Below are positions 33,582 through 43,105 of a stretch of DNA of 64,000 nt, one piece after another. The first letter of the stretch is position 1. The number at the start of each line of letters is the position of its first letter. The translations under genes and the position numbers were made by a program. The notes under the pieces were generated by a model, which searched no databases, was not told the DNA's origin, and saw only the letters and a list, made by a program, of their open reading frames with translations. The DNA is from Pimelobacter simplex (lineage in GTDB: Bacteria > Actinomycetota > Actinomycetes > Propionibacteriales > Nocardioidaceae), in the NCBI RefSeq assembly GCF_900114845.1, contig NZ_FOUK01000003.1:744001-808000 (forward strand), read 5' to 3'.

Positions 33582-34739
33582 ATGCGCGTGCGTCGTCTCG
33601 TCGTCCTGCCGGTCCTCGCCCTGCTCGCCACCACCCTCTCGGCCGCGGGCTGCCGCGCCGACGAGCCCGGCCGGACGGCCGCCCCGGCACTGCAGGTCGG
33701 CGTCGTCGCCGACGGCCTCGACCACCCGTGGGAGGTCGCCGAGCTGCCCACCGGCGAGCTGCTCGTCACCCAGCGCGAGCGGCGCGCCCTGACCCTGGTC
33801 GACCCGGCCACCGGCAGCCACCGCGACCTGGGCTTCCCCAGCGCGAGCGTCTGGGCCCGCGGCGAGACCGGGCTGCTCGGCCTCGCGGTCGACCCGCAGT
33901 TCAGCGCCAACCGGCGGATCTACACCTGCGCCGGCTGGCGCCTGGCAGGCGGACGCCACGACATCCGGGTCATCGCCTGGACCCTCGACGCCGGCCTCAC
34001 CCGCGCCACCGCGGTCCGCACCCTGCTCACCGGGCTGCCGTCCAACAGCATCGGCCGGCACGGCGGCTGTCGGCTGCTCGTGATGCGCAACGGGGCGCTC
34101 GTCGTCGGCACCGGCGACGCGGCCAAGGGGCGCAACCCCCAGAGCCTCCGCTCGCTCGGCGGCAAGGTGCTGCGGATCGACCGGATGACGGGACGCGCGT
34201 GGCCCACCAACCCGTGGGCCGACCGCAAGGGCAAGCGCCGCTACGTCCTCAGCTACGGCCACCGCAACGTCCAGGGGTTGGCCCAGCGCGCCGACGGCAC
34301 GCTGTGGTCGGTCGAGCACGGCTCCTACCGCGACGACGAGATCAACCTGATCCGCAAGCGCGGCAACTACGGCTGGAACCCGGTGCCCGGCTACAACGAG
34401 GAGCGCCCCATGACCGACCAGCGGCTGCCCGGCAAGCAGCTCGCCGCCCGCTGGCGCTCGGGCGACCCGACGATCGCGCCGTCCGGCGCGGCCTTCGTCC
34501 GGGGCGCCGCCTGGGGACGCTACGACGGCGCGCTCGCCGTCGCCGTCCTCAAGGACCAGCGGCTGCTGTTCGTGCGGTTCAACCGCAAGGGCGTGCTGCG
34601 CTGGACCGCCGCCCCCACCGAGCTGCGCCGCTTCGGGCGGCTGCGCGACGTCACCGCGGCCCGCGACGGGTCGCTGCTGGTGACCACCGACAACGGCGAC
34701 GGTCACGACGTCCTGCTGCGGGTGCGGCCGACCGGCTGA
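33582..34739 (+). CDS. PQQ-dependent sugar dehydrogenase-like lipoprotein
   Basis: 385 residues from the ATG at 33582. The signal peptide ends in the lipobox SAAGC (Cys24). The mature part is a six-bladed beta-propeller of the soluble glucose/sorbosone dehydrogenase family: [45 protein letters not shown] and [12 protein letters not shown]. In characterised members calcium and PQQ bind in the centre and aldose sugars are oxidised; many actinobacterial homologues remain untested. I see no PQQ synthesis genes nearby, so PQQ use is uncertain. Confidence 0.88.
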   Translation: MRVRRLVVLPVLALLATTLSAAGCRADEPGRTAAPALQVGVVADGLDHPWEVAELPTGELLVTQRERRALTLVDPATGSHRDLGFPSASVWARGETGLLGLAVDPQFSANRRIYTCAGWRLAGGRHDIRVIAWTLDAGLTRATAVRTLLTGLPSNSIGRHGGCRLLVMRNGALVVGTGDAAKGRNPQSLRSLGGKVLRIDRMTGRAWPTNPWADRKGKRRYVLSYGHRNVQGLAQRADGTLWSVEHGSYRDDEINLIRKRGNYGWNPVPGYNEERPMTDQRLPGKQLAARWRSGDPTIAPSGAAFVRGAAWGRYDGALAVAVLKDQRLLFVRFNRKGVLRWTAAPTELRRFGRLRDVTAARDGSLLVTTDNGDGHDVLLRVRPTG

Positions 34740-34770
34740 GCCGGGCCGGCGATATGACAGCATCGCCGTC

Positions 34771-35499
34771 ATGTCGCAGACGCCGCACGTCGAGGGCCGC
34801 GCCCGGCTGAAGCACCAGCGAGTCTCGCGGGTGCGTATCGAGGGGCCGGTCCGGTTCATGGGCCCGACGGTCTCCAAGACCGCGCTCGAGATCGGCGCGT
34901 TCAGCTATCTCGTCGGCGGTGTGATCGACAGCTGCTCCTCGATCGGCCGCTACTGCTCGCTGGCCGCCGGCGTGCGGATCGGCGAGCCCGACCACCCCAC
35001 CGGCTGGCTGTCCACCTCGCCCTTCCAGTACGACGGCAGCCGGTTCGGCTGGCATCCCTCCGCCGACGACGGCGCGCCCCTGAGGGCCGAGGGCTTCAGC
35101 CGCCCTCCCGCGACCATCGGCAACGACGTCTGGATCGGCGCGAACGCGGTCGTGCTCCGCGGCGTCCACGTCGGCGACGGGGCCGTCGTCGCCGCGGGCG
35201 CGGTCGTGACCCGCGACGTGCCGCCGTACGCCATCGTGGGCGGGGTCGCCGCGAAAGTGATCCGCTACCGCTTCGAGCCGGAGCTCGTCGCCGACCTCCT
35301 CGACGTCGCCTGGTGGCGCTTCAGCCCGAACCAGCTGGCCGGGCTGCGGTTCGACGACCCGCGCGCCGCCGTGGCCGAGCTGCGCCGGCGGATCGACGAG
35401 GACGGGCTGACGCCGTACGAGGGCGAGTGGCGCACCTATGAGGAAGCCCCGCCGACTGCCCCCAGCCCGGCGCCGCGGTCGCGCTGGCGCCGGTCCTGA
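34771..35499 (+). CDS. CatB-related O-acetyltransferase (left-handed beta helix)
   Basis: 242 residues from the ATG at 34771. Hexapeptide repeats dominate the middle: [14 protein letters not shown] then [20 protein letters not shown] and [22 protein letters not shown]. The C-terminal half has the WRFSP and LRFDDP segments typical of the CatB-type group. These trimeric enzymes move acetyl from acetyl-CoA to a hydroxyl of a sugar or antibiotic. The acceptor is unknown. It is a single-gene unit between the PQQ-type gene and the convergent peptidase. Confidence 0.85.
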   Translation: MSQTPHVEGRARLKHQRVSRVRIEGPVRFMGPTVSKTALEIGAFSYLVGGVIDSCSSIGRYCSLAAGVRIGEPDHPTGWLSTSPFQYDGSRFGWHPSADDGAPLRAEGFSRPPATIGNDVWIGANAVVLRGVHVGDGAVVAAGAVVTRDVPPYAIVGGVAAKVIRYRFEPELVADLLDVAWWRFSPNQLAGLRFDDPRAAVAELRRRIDEDGLTPYEGEWRTYEEAPPTAPSPAPRSRWRRS

Positions 35500-35500
35500 C

Positions 35501-37528
35501 TCAGTCGAGCCCGCGCCGGGCGAGCAGCGGCTCGATCGGCGCCGGCCGTCCGCGCCACTCCTCGTAGGACTCCAGCGGGTCGCGGGTGCCCCCGATCCCG
35601 ATCACGTGGCGCAGGTACTGGTCGCCGTTCTCACGGGTCAGGCCGCCGTTGTCCTTGAACCAGGCGACCGTGTCGGCGTCGAGCAGCTCGCTCCAGATGT
35701 AGGAGTAGTAGGCGGAGGCGTAGCCCGAGCTGAAGCTGTGCGCGAAGTAGGGCGTCGAGTAGCGCGGCGGCACCGCCGCGTTGTCGAGGCCCGCGCCGGC
35801 CAGGGTCCGCTGCTCGAACGCCGCGACCTCGGCGACGTCGGACGGCACCTCGTCGGGACCGAGCTCGTGCCAGGCGAGGTCGATCAGCGCGGCGGCGAGG
35901 TACTCGCTCGTCGCGAACCCCTCGTTGAACGTCTCGGCCGCACGCAGCCGCTCGACCACCTCGGCCGGGATCGGCTCGCCGGTCTCGTGGTGCACCGCGT
36001 AGTTCGCGAGCACCTCGGGCCAGAGGATCCACATCTCGTTGACCTGCGACGGGTACTCGACGAAGTCGCGGAAGACCGCCGTCCCGCCGAACTTGGGGTA
36101 GGTCGCGCGGGCCAGCAGCCCGTGCAGCGCGTGGCCGAACTCGTGGAAGAGCGTGCGGGTCTCGTCCCAGGTCAGCAGCGTGGCCTCACCCGCGGCGGGC
36201 TTCGGCACGTTGAGGTTGTTGAACACGACCGCGGACTCGACGCCGAGCAGGGTCGAGGGCGTGACGAAGCTGCTCATCCAGGCCCCGCCGCGCTTGGAGT
36301 CGCGGGTGTAGAGGTCGAGCAGGTAGAGCCCGATGGGCGTGCCGTCGCGGCTCACCTCGAAGACCCGGACGTCGGGGTGGTAGCCCGGCAGGTCCGGGCG
36401 CTCGGTGAAGCTGAGGCCGTAGAGTCGCTCGGCGGCGAAGAAGACGCCGTCGCGCAGCACCCGCTCCGCCTCGAACCACGGTCGCAGCGCGGCCAGGTCG
36501 ACGTCGTACCGGGCGGTGCGGACCTTCTCGGCGTAGTAGGGCCAGTCCCAGGGCTCGACCGCGAAGCCGGCCTCCTCGGAGAGCGCCTCCTGCTCGCGGC
36601 GGGCGTTGCGGGCGGCCGGCGCGGCGAGCCGCTCGAGGAGCGAGCGGACCGCCTTCGGCGTCCCGGCGGTGTTGTCGGCGGTCACCACGGCGGCGTGGTT
36701 GTCGAAGCCGAGCAGCCGGGCGCGCTCCGCGCGCAGCCGGAGGATGGCGAGCGCCAGCGCCCGGGTGTCGTGCTCGCCCCCGCGGCTGCCACGACTGCGC
36801 TGGGCCTCGGAGAGCCGGCGGCGCAGGTCGCGGTCGGTCAGGGAGGCCAGGTGCGGGTGGGCCGTCGGCAGCACGAGCGTGAGCAGGTGCTGGCCGGTCA
36901 GCCCGCGCGACTCCGCCGCCGCGGCCGCCGCGGACACCTCGCCCGGAGTGAGCCCGTCGAGCTGCGCCGGGTCGCCGACCACGACCGCGAGGTCGTTGCT
37001 GTCGGCCTGGAGGGCGAGCTCGAAGGCGGTCTCCTTGGTCGAGATCTCCTCGTTGAGCGCCCGCAGCCGCGCCTTGTCGTCGTCGCCGAGCGCCGCGCCC
37101 GCGAGCCGGAACTCGGTGACGTAGCGCTCGACCAGGTACGCCGCCTCCGCGTCGAGCGCGCCCCGGTCGGCATGGACCGCCTGGAGCCGCTCCCACAGCG
37201 CCGGGTCGAGCAGGATCGCGTCGCTGTGCGCGGCCAGCCGGGGCGCGAGCTCCGCCCGGACGGCGTCGATCGCCGGGTTGGAGTCGGCGCTGGCCTTGTT
37301 GCCGAACACCCGCAGCACCCGACCGAGCCGGACGCCGCTGCGCTCCAGCGGCTCCAGCGTGTTGGCGAACGTCGGTGGCTCCGGATCGGCGGCGATCGCC
37401 TCGATCGCCGCGATCTGCTCGGCCATCGCGGTCGCGACCGCGGGCGCGTAGTCGTCGTCGGTGATGGCCGCGAACCGCGGCAGCTGGTGGGGCAGGTCGC
37501 TGGTCCCGAGAAGTGCGTCCGTCGTCAC
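35501..37528 (-). CDS. M3 family metallopeptidase (peptidyl-dipeptidase-like)
   Basis: 675 residues from the GTG at 37528. I chose that start rather than 37537 because the TAGAGT box is 7 nt before it. The zinc motif HEFGHALHG with a downstream glutamate places it in the thimet oligopeptidase/Dcp family; it is mainly alpha-helical and cytosolic, with no signal peptide. It cleaves short peptides during protein turnover. The stop is 1 bp from the end of the acetyltransferase gene, so the two convergent genes abut. Confidence 0.95.
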   Translation of the reverse strand: MTTDALLGTSDLPHQLPRFAAITDDDYAPAVATAMAEQIAAIEAIAADPEPPTFANTLEPLERSGVRLGRVLRVFGNKASADSNPAIDAVRAELAPRLAAHSDAILLDPALWERLQAVHADRGALDAEAAYLVERYVTEFRLAGAALGDDDKARLRALNEEISTKETAFELALQADSNDLAVVVGDPAQLDGLTPGEVSAAAAAAESRGLTGQHLLTLVLPTAHPHLASLTDRDLRRRLSEAQRSRGSRGGEHDTRALALAILRLRAERARLLGFDNHAAVVTADNTAGTPKAVRSLLERLAAPAARNARREQEALSEEAGFAVEPWDWPYYAEKVRTARYDVDLAALRPWFEAERVLRDGVFFAAERLYGLSFTERPDLPGYHPDVRVFEVSRDGTPIGLYLLDLYTRDSKRGGAWMSSFVTPSTLLGVESAVVFNNLNVPKPAAGEATLLTWDETRTLFHEFGHALHGLLARATYPKFGGTAVFRDFVEYPSQVNEMWILWPEVLANYAVHHETGEPIPAEVVERLRAAETFNEGFATSEYLAAALIDLAWHELGPDEVPSDVAEVAAFEQRTLAGAGLDNAAVPPRYSTPYFAHSFSSGYASAYYSYIWSELLDADTVAWFKDNGGLTRENGDQYLRHVIGIGGTRDPLESYEEWRGRPAPIEPLLARRGLD

Positions 37529-37535
37529 GGACCCC

Positions 37536-37541
37536 ACTCTA
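37536..37541 (-). promoter_or_regulatory. -10 box of a leaderless promoter (M3 peptidase)
   Basis: On the minus strand TAGAGT, 7 nt, then the GTG at 37528. It overlaps the last codons of the upstream transglycosylase gene. Confidence 0.55.
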
Positions 37542-38762
37542 GGACGCCGGGCCGGACTCCGGCGTCGGCTCCGGGGCGGGCTCGGGAGCGGGCTCCTGGG
37601 TCGGCTCCTGGGTGGGGGTCGGGTCGTCCTGGGGGTCCGGGGTCGGCTCCGGTGTGGGCTTGGGCTCGGGCGTCGGCTCGGGCGTGGGCTCGGGCGTGGG
37701 CTCGGGCGTGGGCTCCGGCTCCGGTTCCGGGGTGGGCGTCGGCTGCGGGGCCGGCGTCGGCTTCGGCGGGGTGACCAGCGTGGGCTCGGGGGCGCGGACG
37801 AACTTCTTCTCCGGCGTCCGGGCGGTCATCGCGGGCACGGTGCCGTCGACGAGGTCGGCCGGGACCGGCGCGAGCCCTGAGCCCGGGAGCAGCACCGTCG
37901 TCGCGGCCAGGTCCTTCTCGTATCCGGCCACCAGGCGCCGCACGGCGGCCGGGAAGCCCTTCGTGGCGTCGTACCTCCCGAGGGCCTTGCGCAGCGCCTT
38001 CGGCCGGGCCAGGTCGTGGCCCTCGGCGCAGAGCAGGACGGCGGCACCGAGCGCGGCGTCGTCGAGGTCCTGCGGGTCGCGGACGGAGTCGCCGTCGGCG
38101 TCGACCGCCACGGTGCTCCAGGTGGCCGGGAGGAGTCCCATCGGCCCGACCGGCGCGTCCCACAGGGGGCGCGCGTCGAGGCGACCGCCGTCGGTGTCGG
38201 AGACCGCGGAGCGGCCGCCGCGGCCGTTGAGCGGCCGCCCGTAGTACGCCGGGCGGACCCGGCCCTTCGCCGTCACCCGGTAGGCGCCGGGCTCACCGAG
38301 GCCCAGCCCGTGACCGGACTCGATCCGGCCGAGCGCCGCGAGCACCAGCCAGTCGAGGTGGCACGTCGTCGCCGTGTCGATGACCGTCGCGGCCCGCTGG
38401 TAGGCGGTCACCGCCGGGAGCGGGGCCGCGGCCAGCCGGTCGGCGGCCGGCCGCGCGTCGATCTCGGGGACGACGAGGAGGCCGGCGGCCTGGACCGTCG
38501 CGGTCCGGTCCGCACTCGCGGCCGGAGCCGGAGCGGCCGGCGGGTCGACGGTCGCGGGAGCCGGGACGACGGGCGCGGGCGACGGCGCGGCCGGGGTCGG
38601 CGCCGCGGTGTCCGGGGCGGCCGGACCGGCGCTCGGCCGCGGCGGCCCACCGCGGTCCAGGATCCCGGTGGTGGCGAGCACGACCGCGACGAGCGCGAGC
38701 ACCACGGCGAGCAGGAGGGCGCGCCGAGCGCCACGTCGTACGAGTGCGGCGACGTCCCCCAC
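37539..38762 (-). CDS. Membrane-anchored lytic transglycosylase with Pro/Glu-rich tail
   Basis: 407 residues from the GTG at 38762, 8 nt after GGGAGG; GTG at 38771 is an alternative. An N-terminal membrane helix (RRALLLAVVLALVAVVL) is followed by a Pro/Ala-rich linker, then a lytic transglycosylase-like domain with LVLAALGRIESGHGLG (probable catalytic Glu) and GPMGLLPATWSTV. The last ~85 residues are repeated PTPEP units, which could span the cell wall or bind partners. It should cut glycan strands for wall growth. The frame extends to 38870 but lacks a signal there. Confidence 0.85.
   Translation of the reverse strand: MGDVAALVRRGARRALLLAVVLALVAVVLATTGILDRGGPPRPSAGPAAPDTAAPTPAAPSPAPVVPAPATVDPPAAPAPAASADRTATVQAAGLLVVPEIDARPAADRLAAAPLPAVTAYQRAATVIDTATTCHLDWLVLAALGRIESGHGLGLGEPGAYRVTAKGRVRPAYYGRPLNGRGGRSAVSDTDGGRLDARPLWDAPVGPMGLLPATWSTVAVDADGDSVRDPQDLDDAALGAAVLLCAEGHDLARPKALRKALGRYDATKGFPAAVRRLVAGYEKDLAATTVLLPGSGLAPVPADLVDGTVPAMTARTPEKKFVRAPEPTLVTPPKPTPAPQPTPTPEPEPEPTPEPTPEPTPEPTPEPKPTPEPTPDPQDDPTPTQEPTQEPAPEPAPEPTPESGPAS
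37600..37740 (-). repeat. Tandem repeats coding a Pro/Glu-rich tail
   Basis: Imperfect 12-bp units, clearest as CTCGGGCGTGGG repeated at 37674-37715, encode PTPEP blocks of the transglycosylase tail. Such units change in number easily by slippage. Confidence 0.75.
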
Positions 38763-38896
38763 GTCCCCCACCTCCCTTGAGTCGGGCTGGAGTCCCAGTG
38801 TTCGCCCGGTTGGCCCCGAGCGCACCCGTTTCACCAGAACTTCACCGACCCGGCGCCGACGCGTCCCCAATCTTGGGGCGATGAGAGGATGCGCGG

Positions 38897-39565
38897 GTGG
38901 CCGAGCTGACCTTCCGCACCGGGACGATGGACACCGGGAAGTCGACCCTGGCGCTGCAGACCAACCACAACCACGCCGCGCGCGGCCGGGTCGGCCGCCT
39001 CTTCACCTCGCACGACCGGGCCGGCGTCGCGATCGTCTCCTCACGCCTCGGCCTCAGCGCCCACGCCCAGGAGGTCGACGGCGCCTTCGACTTCTGGCGC
39101 TACACCGTCGAGGCCCTCACCCAGGGCGCGCGGATCGACTACATGATCTGCGACGAGGCGCAGTTCTACACGCCCGACCAGATCGACCAGCTGGCCAAGG
39201 TCGTCGACGAGCTCCAGATCGACGTCTTCTGCTTCGGCATCCTCACCGACTTCCGCACCCGCCTCTTCCCCGGCGCGGCCCGCCTCGTCGAGCTCGCCGA
39301 CCGCACCGAGGTCCTCCAGGTCGAGGCCCTCTGCTGGTGCGGCAAGCGCGCCACCCACAACGCCCGCACCGAGAACGGCGTCATGGTCACCGAGGGAGAG
39401 GTCGTCGTCGTCGGCGACGTCGACCCCACCGAGCAGGTGCCCGCCGTCGACGACGAGGTCGAGGTCGCCTACGAGGTCCTCTGCCGCCAGCACCACCGGC
39501 GTGGGCTGACCGCGGCCCGAGCCCGCGCGGTCAGCCTCTCGCCGGAGCCGCTGCCGTTCTCCTGA
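38897..39565 (+). CDS. tdk: Thymidine kinase
   Basis: 222 residues from the GTG at 38897. Features are the type-II P-loop GTMDTGKST, Walker B-like DEAQFYTPDQ, a CWCG zinc half-site near residue 150 with the second half near LCRQHH, and the PTEQ segment. It phosphorylates thymidine for DNA precursor salvage. It stands alone; its stop abuts the stop of the convergent secreted-protein gene (TGATCA). Confidence 0.93.
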   Translation: MAELTFRTGTMDTGKSTLALQTNHNHAARGRVGRLFTSHDRAGVAIVSSRLGLSAHAQEVDGAFDFWRYTVEALTQGARIDYMICDEAQFYTPDQIDQLAKVVDELQIDVFCFGILTDFRTRLFPGAARLVELADRTEVLQVEALCWCGKRATHNARTENGVMVTEGEVVVVGDVDPTEQVPAVDDEVEVAYEVLCRQHHRRGLTAARARAVSLSPEPLPFS

Positions 39566-40333
39566 TCAGCGGCAGGCGCTGTAGGCCCGGGTGACCTTGG
39601 CCTTGCCGCCACCCTTGAGCTTCACGACCGCCTTGATCGACGTCGCCGACGCCGGGATGCCCTTGAGCTTGATGTTCTGCCGCGCCCGCACGCCCTTGAC
39701 CGCCGCGACCTTCTTGCCACCGGCAGTGAAGGTGATCGACTTGATCTTGCGCGCCTTCGCCTTGCCGGCCACCTGAACCGTGGCCTTCTTGCTGCCGCAC
39801 GACACCTGCTCCGGCAGCTTCACGTACGACTTGCCCTTGCCCACGGCCACCGCGTTCGCGGAACCGGGCTGGAGGATGTCGAGCCGCCACGGGATGCCGG
39901 TCGGGCCGAGGGCGAAGAACTTGATCGTCACCCGGTCGCCCTTGGCGAAGACGATGTTGTCGAGGTCGGTGACGCCCTGGGAAGCCTCTGCGGCGTCGTC
40001 CGGCATGTAGTCGGCGGCGACGCAGGTGCCGTTGCGGTAGGCGTAGATGGCGAACGGCACCGGCGTGGGGAGGGTGCTCCGGACCGTGATCCGGCGCGGC
40101 CCGTTGGTCTTCGAGACGAACGCCACCGTGTCGTAGTGGGCGGTCTGGTTGCCCGGATCCACGGCCTTGACGCACTGGTCGGTGTTCGGGTCCGGCTCGA
40201 GGAAGTTCATCTGCGGGTCGCTGGTCTCGATCGTCCCGGTGGAGGTCGAGTCCGCGTGGGCGGCCGGGGCGACGAAGGCGACCGGCGCGATGACGGCAGC
40301 GGCGAGCGCTGCGATTCTGTGGGGGGTCCTCAT
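39566..40333 (-). CDS. Secreted protein, paralogue 1 of a tandem pair
   Basis: 255 residues from the ATG at 40333; a TAAGTT box lies 8 nt upstream. A Sec signal (IAALAAAVIAPVAFVAPAA then HADS) precedes a beta-rich domain with two cysteines (DQCVKAV and GTCVAADY) and a basic C-terminal region rich in Lys, Ala and Gly. The last ~72 residues, from KKATVQVAGKAKARKIKS to the end, are identical to those of the neighbouring gene. I recognise no named family; the tail looks like a small beta-sandwich, possibly binding the cell surface. Confidence 0.8.
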   Translation of the reverse strand: MRTPHRIAALAAAVIAPVAFVAPAAHADSTSTGTIETSDPQMNFLEPDPNTDQCVKAVDPGNQTAHYDTVAFVSKTNGPRRITVRSTLPTPVPFAIYAYRNGTCVAADYMPDDAAEASQGVTDLDNIVFAKGDRVTIKFFALGPTGIPWRLDILQPGSANAVAVGKGKSYVKLPEQVSCGSKKATVQVAGKAKARKIKSITFTAGGKKVAAVKGVRARQNIKLKGIPASATSIKAVVKLKGGGKAKVTRAYSACR

Positions 40334-40410
40334 GAAATTCGAACTTAGGACCCCGGCCCGGTCGGCGGAGGCGTTTTGCCGAGATCCGCCTCCGCCAACC
40401 GGACGCCGCG

Positions 40411-40638
40411 TCAGCGGCAGGCGCTGTAGGCCCGGGTGACCTTGGCCTTGCCGCCGCCCTTGAGCTTCACGACCGCCTTGATCGACGTCGCCGACGCCGG
40501 GATGCCCTTCAGCTTGATGTTCTGCCGCGCCCGCACGCCCTTGACCGCAGCGACCTTCTTGCCACCGGCAGTGAACGTGATCGACTTGATCTTGCGCGCC
40601 TTCGCCTTGCCGGCCACCTGCACCGTGGCCTTCTTGCT
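40411..40638. repeat. Direct repeat of 39566-39793 (about 228 bp)
   Basis: The 3' ends of the two paralogues match over about 228 bp with five substitutions by my reading, all silent. Beyond this segment similarity drops sharply, as expected after gene conversion. Confidence 0.85.
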
Positions 40639-41169
40639 CGCGCAGCTCACCTGGTACGGCAGCTTCACGTACGACGCGCCCTTGCCTGCCGCGGCGGCGT
40701 TCGCCGTACCGGGCTGGAGGATGTCGAGGCGCCAAGCCGGGTTCGCGAACGAGATGATGCGCACCGAGACCCGGTCACCCTTCGCGAGGACGACGCGATC
40801 GAGGTCGACCGTCGCGGTGGACTCCTCGCCCGGGTCGGGCTGGTAGTCGGCAGCGACACAGACGCCGTTGCGGTAGACGTAGAACGCGAGCTGCGCGGCG
40901 GCGGGCACGTCCGCGGCGTGCACCACGAAGCGACGCGGCCCCGACGACTGCGAGACGTAGTCGACCGAGCTGTAGGGCAGCGCGACCGACGCGTTCGTCG
41001 TGCTGCAGGTCTCGTTCGCGTTGGGCTGGTAGAAGACTCCGATCGGAGCAGCACCGATCGAGCCGGCGTAGCTCTCGTCCGCGTGGGCGGCGGGCGCCGC
41101 GACCGTCAGGGCGAGAGGAGCGAGGAGGGCGGCAGCGCCGAGCGCTGCGATCTTGTGGGGGAGCATCAT
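40411..41169 (-). CDS. Secreted protein, paralogue 2 of a tandem pair
   Basis: 252 residues from the ATG at 41169, with TAGTTT 7 nt before it. It has the same layout as its neighbour: signal peptide ending AHADE, two conserved cysteines (ETCSTT and GVCVAADY), the motif GPRR, then a conserved WRLDILQPG and the identical Lys-rich C-terminus. The N-terminal halves share the motif pattern but have diverged clearly. The two arose by duplication and appear homogenised at the 3' end. The second copy has its own promoter. Confidence 0.8.
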   Translation of the reverse strand: MMLPHKIAALGAAALLAPLALTVAAPAAHADESYAGSIGAAPIGVFYQPNANETCSTTNASVALPYSSVDYVSQSSGPRRFVVHAADVPAAAQLAFYVYRNGVCVAADYQPDPGEESTATVDLDRVVLAKGDRVSVRIISFANPAWRLDILQPGTANAAAAGKGASYVKLPYQVSCASKKATVQVAGKAKARKIKSITFTAGGKKVAAVKGVRARQNIKLKGIPASATSIKAVVKLKGGGKAKVTRAYSACR

Positions 41170-41176
41170 GAAATCG

Positions 41177-41182
41177 AAACTA
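41177..41182 (-). promoter_or_regulatory. -10 box of a leaderless promoter (secreted paralogue 2)
   Basis: On the minus strand TAGTTT, 7 nt, then the ATG at 41169. The neighbouring paralogue has a similar upstream stretch (TAAGTT with 8 nt), so the duplication included the promoter. Confidence 0.5.
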
Positions 41183-41311
41183 GGACCGGGTCCCGGACAG
41201 TGGAGGCGGAATGCCCAGATTCGTGGCCGGGATCTTCGCGAGCTTGATGCCCGCCCCCGGCCGGCCCCGGTCGATCCTCCGACCTTCTGGCTGTGATCGG
41301 GCCAGCGAAGC

Positions 41312-42454
41312 TCAGTCGAGCAGCACCGGGATCAACATCTCGTCCGGCGTCAGCGACCCGTGCATGCCGATCAACCGCGACTCATAGGGGAACCCCTCGG
41401 TCGAGAGCACCGCGAACTCCCCCTTGCACGCGACGACGACGTCCCCGATCCGCGGCAGCACCGACGGGTCGACCGGGCCGAACCAGCCGCGGCCGATCGC
41501 GTCGGCCCGGGTCAGGACGTCGGCGCGCTCGCCGAGGCGCTCGCGCCAGGTGGCGACGACGTCGGGGACGGCGCCGCCGGCGCAGTAGAGGTGGCGGAAC
41601 CGGGCCTCGCCGCCGACGAGGGCGACGCCGGAGCGCAGGTCGTCGTCGGCGGCGACGTCGATGCGGTGGTCGGGCCCGACGTCGACCATGCCGTGGTCGG
41701 CGATGACGAGGAGGCGGCGGTCGTGGGGCAGGGCCTCGCGGAGCTGCTCGGCCTCGTGGTCGATCATCGCGAGCTGCTGGAGCCACTGGCTGGAGGCGAC
41801 GCCCCAGCGGTGACCGGTCCAGTCGAGGTCGCCGTCGTAGACGTAGGTGAGGGCCGCCTGGCCCGCGTGGGGGGTCGAGGCGTCGAGGACGGCGGCGATC
41901 CGCTCGCCGACCCGGTCGACGCCGACGTAGTCTGCACCGCGGTGGGCGGCGACGGTGAGCCCGCTGCCGTTGAACTCCCGCTTGTTGACGACGGTCACCC
42001 GCACGCCGGCGTTCTGCAGCGACGAGAACGCCGTCTGGTGCGGCTGCCACTGGGTCGGCTCGATGTCGTGGTCCCACAGCAGGGCGTTGAGCAGCTCGCT
42101 CGTGCCGGGGATGCGCGTGGTGAACCCGACCAGCCCGTGGGCGCCCGGCGTCAGGCCGGTGCCGAGCGAGGTCAGCGACGTCGAGGTGGTCGACGGCACG
42201 CCCGCCGTGGCCGGCGTCGAGCTCTCCAGCAGCGACGAGAGGTACGGCGCCGCGTGGGCGTAGCGCTCCAGCAGCCGGGCGCCGAGCCCGTCGATGAGGA
42301 AGACGACGTACGACGTCGCGTCCGGCAGGGTCAGCCCCGTGGGGGCCGGCCCGACAGGGCTCCCGAGCGCGTGGGCGATCGCGGGAACCACGTCGCCGAG
42401 CGAGCGGACGCCGTAGGCCGGCTCGCAGAAGGCGGCCTGCTCGACCTGGTCCAC
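41312..42454 (-). CDS. Alkaline-phosphatase-superfamily phosphodiesterase (nucleotide pyrophosphatase-like)
   Basis: 380 residues from the GTG at 42454. Metal and catalytic residues of the nucleotide pyrophosphatase/phosphodiesterase group are visible: LIDGLGARLL (first metal Asp), GVPSTTSTSLTSLGTG (nucleophile Thr), GDLDWTGHRWG (Asp/His) and IADHGMVDV (Asp-His). No signal peptide, so it probably acts in the cytosol. Substrate is unknown. It follows the DUF5998 gene after 4 bp and is thus part of a two-gene operon, a pairing that I recall from other actinobacteria. Confidence 0.88.
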   Translation of the reverse strand: MDQVEQAAFCEPAYGVRSLGDVVPAIAHALGSPVGPAPTGLTLPDATSYVVFLIDGLGARLLERYAHAAPYLSSLLESSTPATAGVPSTTSTSLTSLGTGLTPGAHGLVGFTTRIPGTSELLNALLWDHDIEPTQWQPHQTAFSSLQNAGVRVTVVNKREFNGSGLTVAAHRGADYVGVDRVGERIAAVLDASTPHAGQAALTYVYDGDLDWTGHRWGVASSQWLQQLAMIDHEAEQLREALPHDRRLLVIADHGMVDVGPDHRIDVAADDDLRSGVALVGGEARFRHLYCAGGAVPDVVATWRERLGERADVLTRADAIGRGWFGPVDPSVLPRIGDVVVACKGEFAVLSTEGFPYESRLIGMHGSLTPDEMLIPVLLD

Positions 42455-42458
42455 CCGG

Positions 42459-43046
42459 TCAGCCCCTCGTCAGCGCGGAGAGCGACGCGGCGAACGAGAG
42501 GAGCCCGCCGACCGCGTCGGTGCCGTCGGCGGCCGCGGAGACCCGCAGCGAGAAGTCGTCGGACGACGACGTCCCGGTGTAGCCGTGGTCGGCCTCGCAC
42601 TGGGGGTCGCTGCAGCCGGCCGGCTCGAGGTCGATCCGGCTCACCGCACCCCAGCCGATGGTCAGCACCGCCTCGGCGGGCGGGCGCGGGCCGGCGGTCG
42701 GGTTGGTCGTCATCCGGGTGACGACGACGGAGGCGACGGCGCGCAGGCTGACCGCCTCGGTGGAGGTCGACGTGTACGGCTCGGGCAGCAGGTCGTCGCC
42801 GGCGTGCTCGTCGGTGTGCGCCAGGATCAGCCGGCTCGGGGTCAGCACGATCACGGTCTGGTGCCGGCGGACCTCGTCACGCTCGAAGGTCGGCTCGTGG
42901 TGCACGTAGTACGACACCACCGGCTCCCCGCCGAGTGCGTCGGTGACCGCGTCGGAGACGACCTCGGGGTAGTAGCCGGTCCGGTTGATCGCGGCCTGGA
43001 GCTCGGCGTGGCGGTCTCCCTCGTGAGCGCGGGCACGTGTGGGCAT
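42459..43046 (-). CDS. DUF5998 family protein
   Basis: 195 residues from the ATG at 43046. The sequence ELQAAINRTGYYPEVVSD, then HHEPTFERDEVRRHQTVIVL, SRLILAHTDEHAGD and CSDPQCEADHGYTG fits the actinobacterial DUF5998 family. It has a PH-like or beta-rich character with a CxxxxC pair in the last third that could bind a metal. The function is unknown. It is the first gene of an operon with the phosphodiesterase. Confidence 0.8.
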   Translation of the reverse strand: MPTRARAHEGDRHAELQAAINRTGYYPEVVSDAVTDALGGEPVVSYYVHHEPTFERDEVRRHQTVIVLTPSRLILAHTDEHAGDDLLPEPYTSTSTEAVSLRAVASVVVTRMTTNPTAGPRPPAEAVLTIGWGAVSRIDLEPAGCSDPQCEADHGYTGTSSSDDFSLRVSAAADGTDAVGGLLSFAASLSALTRG

Positions 43047-43105
43047 GCGGGAATCCTCGCACGACCGGCGCGGCAGCGCGGCGAGAGGCGCCCTCAGGCC
43101 CGCTT

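Noticed and set aside
37529..37537. Start of the M3 peptidase at 37537
   Set aside because: The TAGAGT box overlaps this start; the GTG at 37528 has proper spacing.
37562..37760. CRISPR array suggested by regular repeats
   Set aside because: The repeats are in-frame codons for PTPEP units within the transglycosylase gene, with no spacers and no cas genes.
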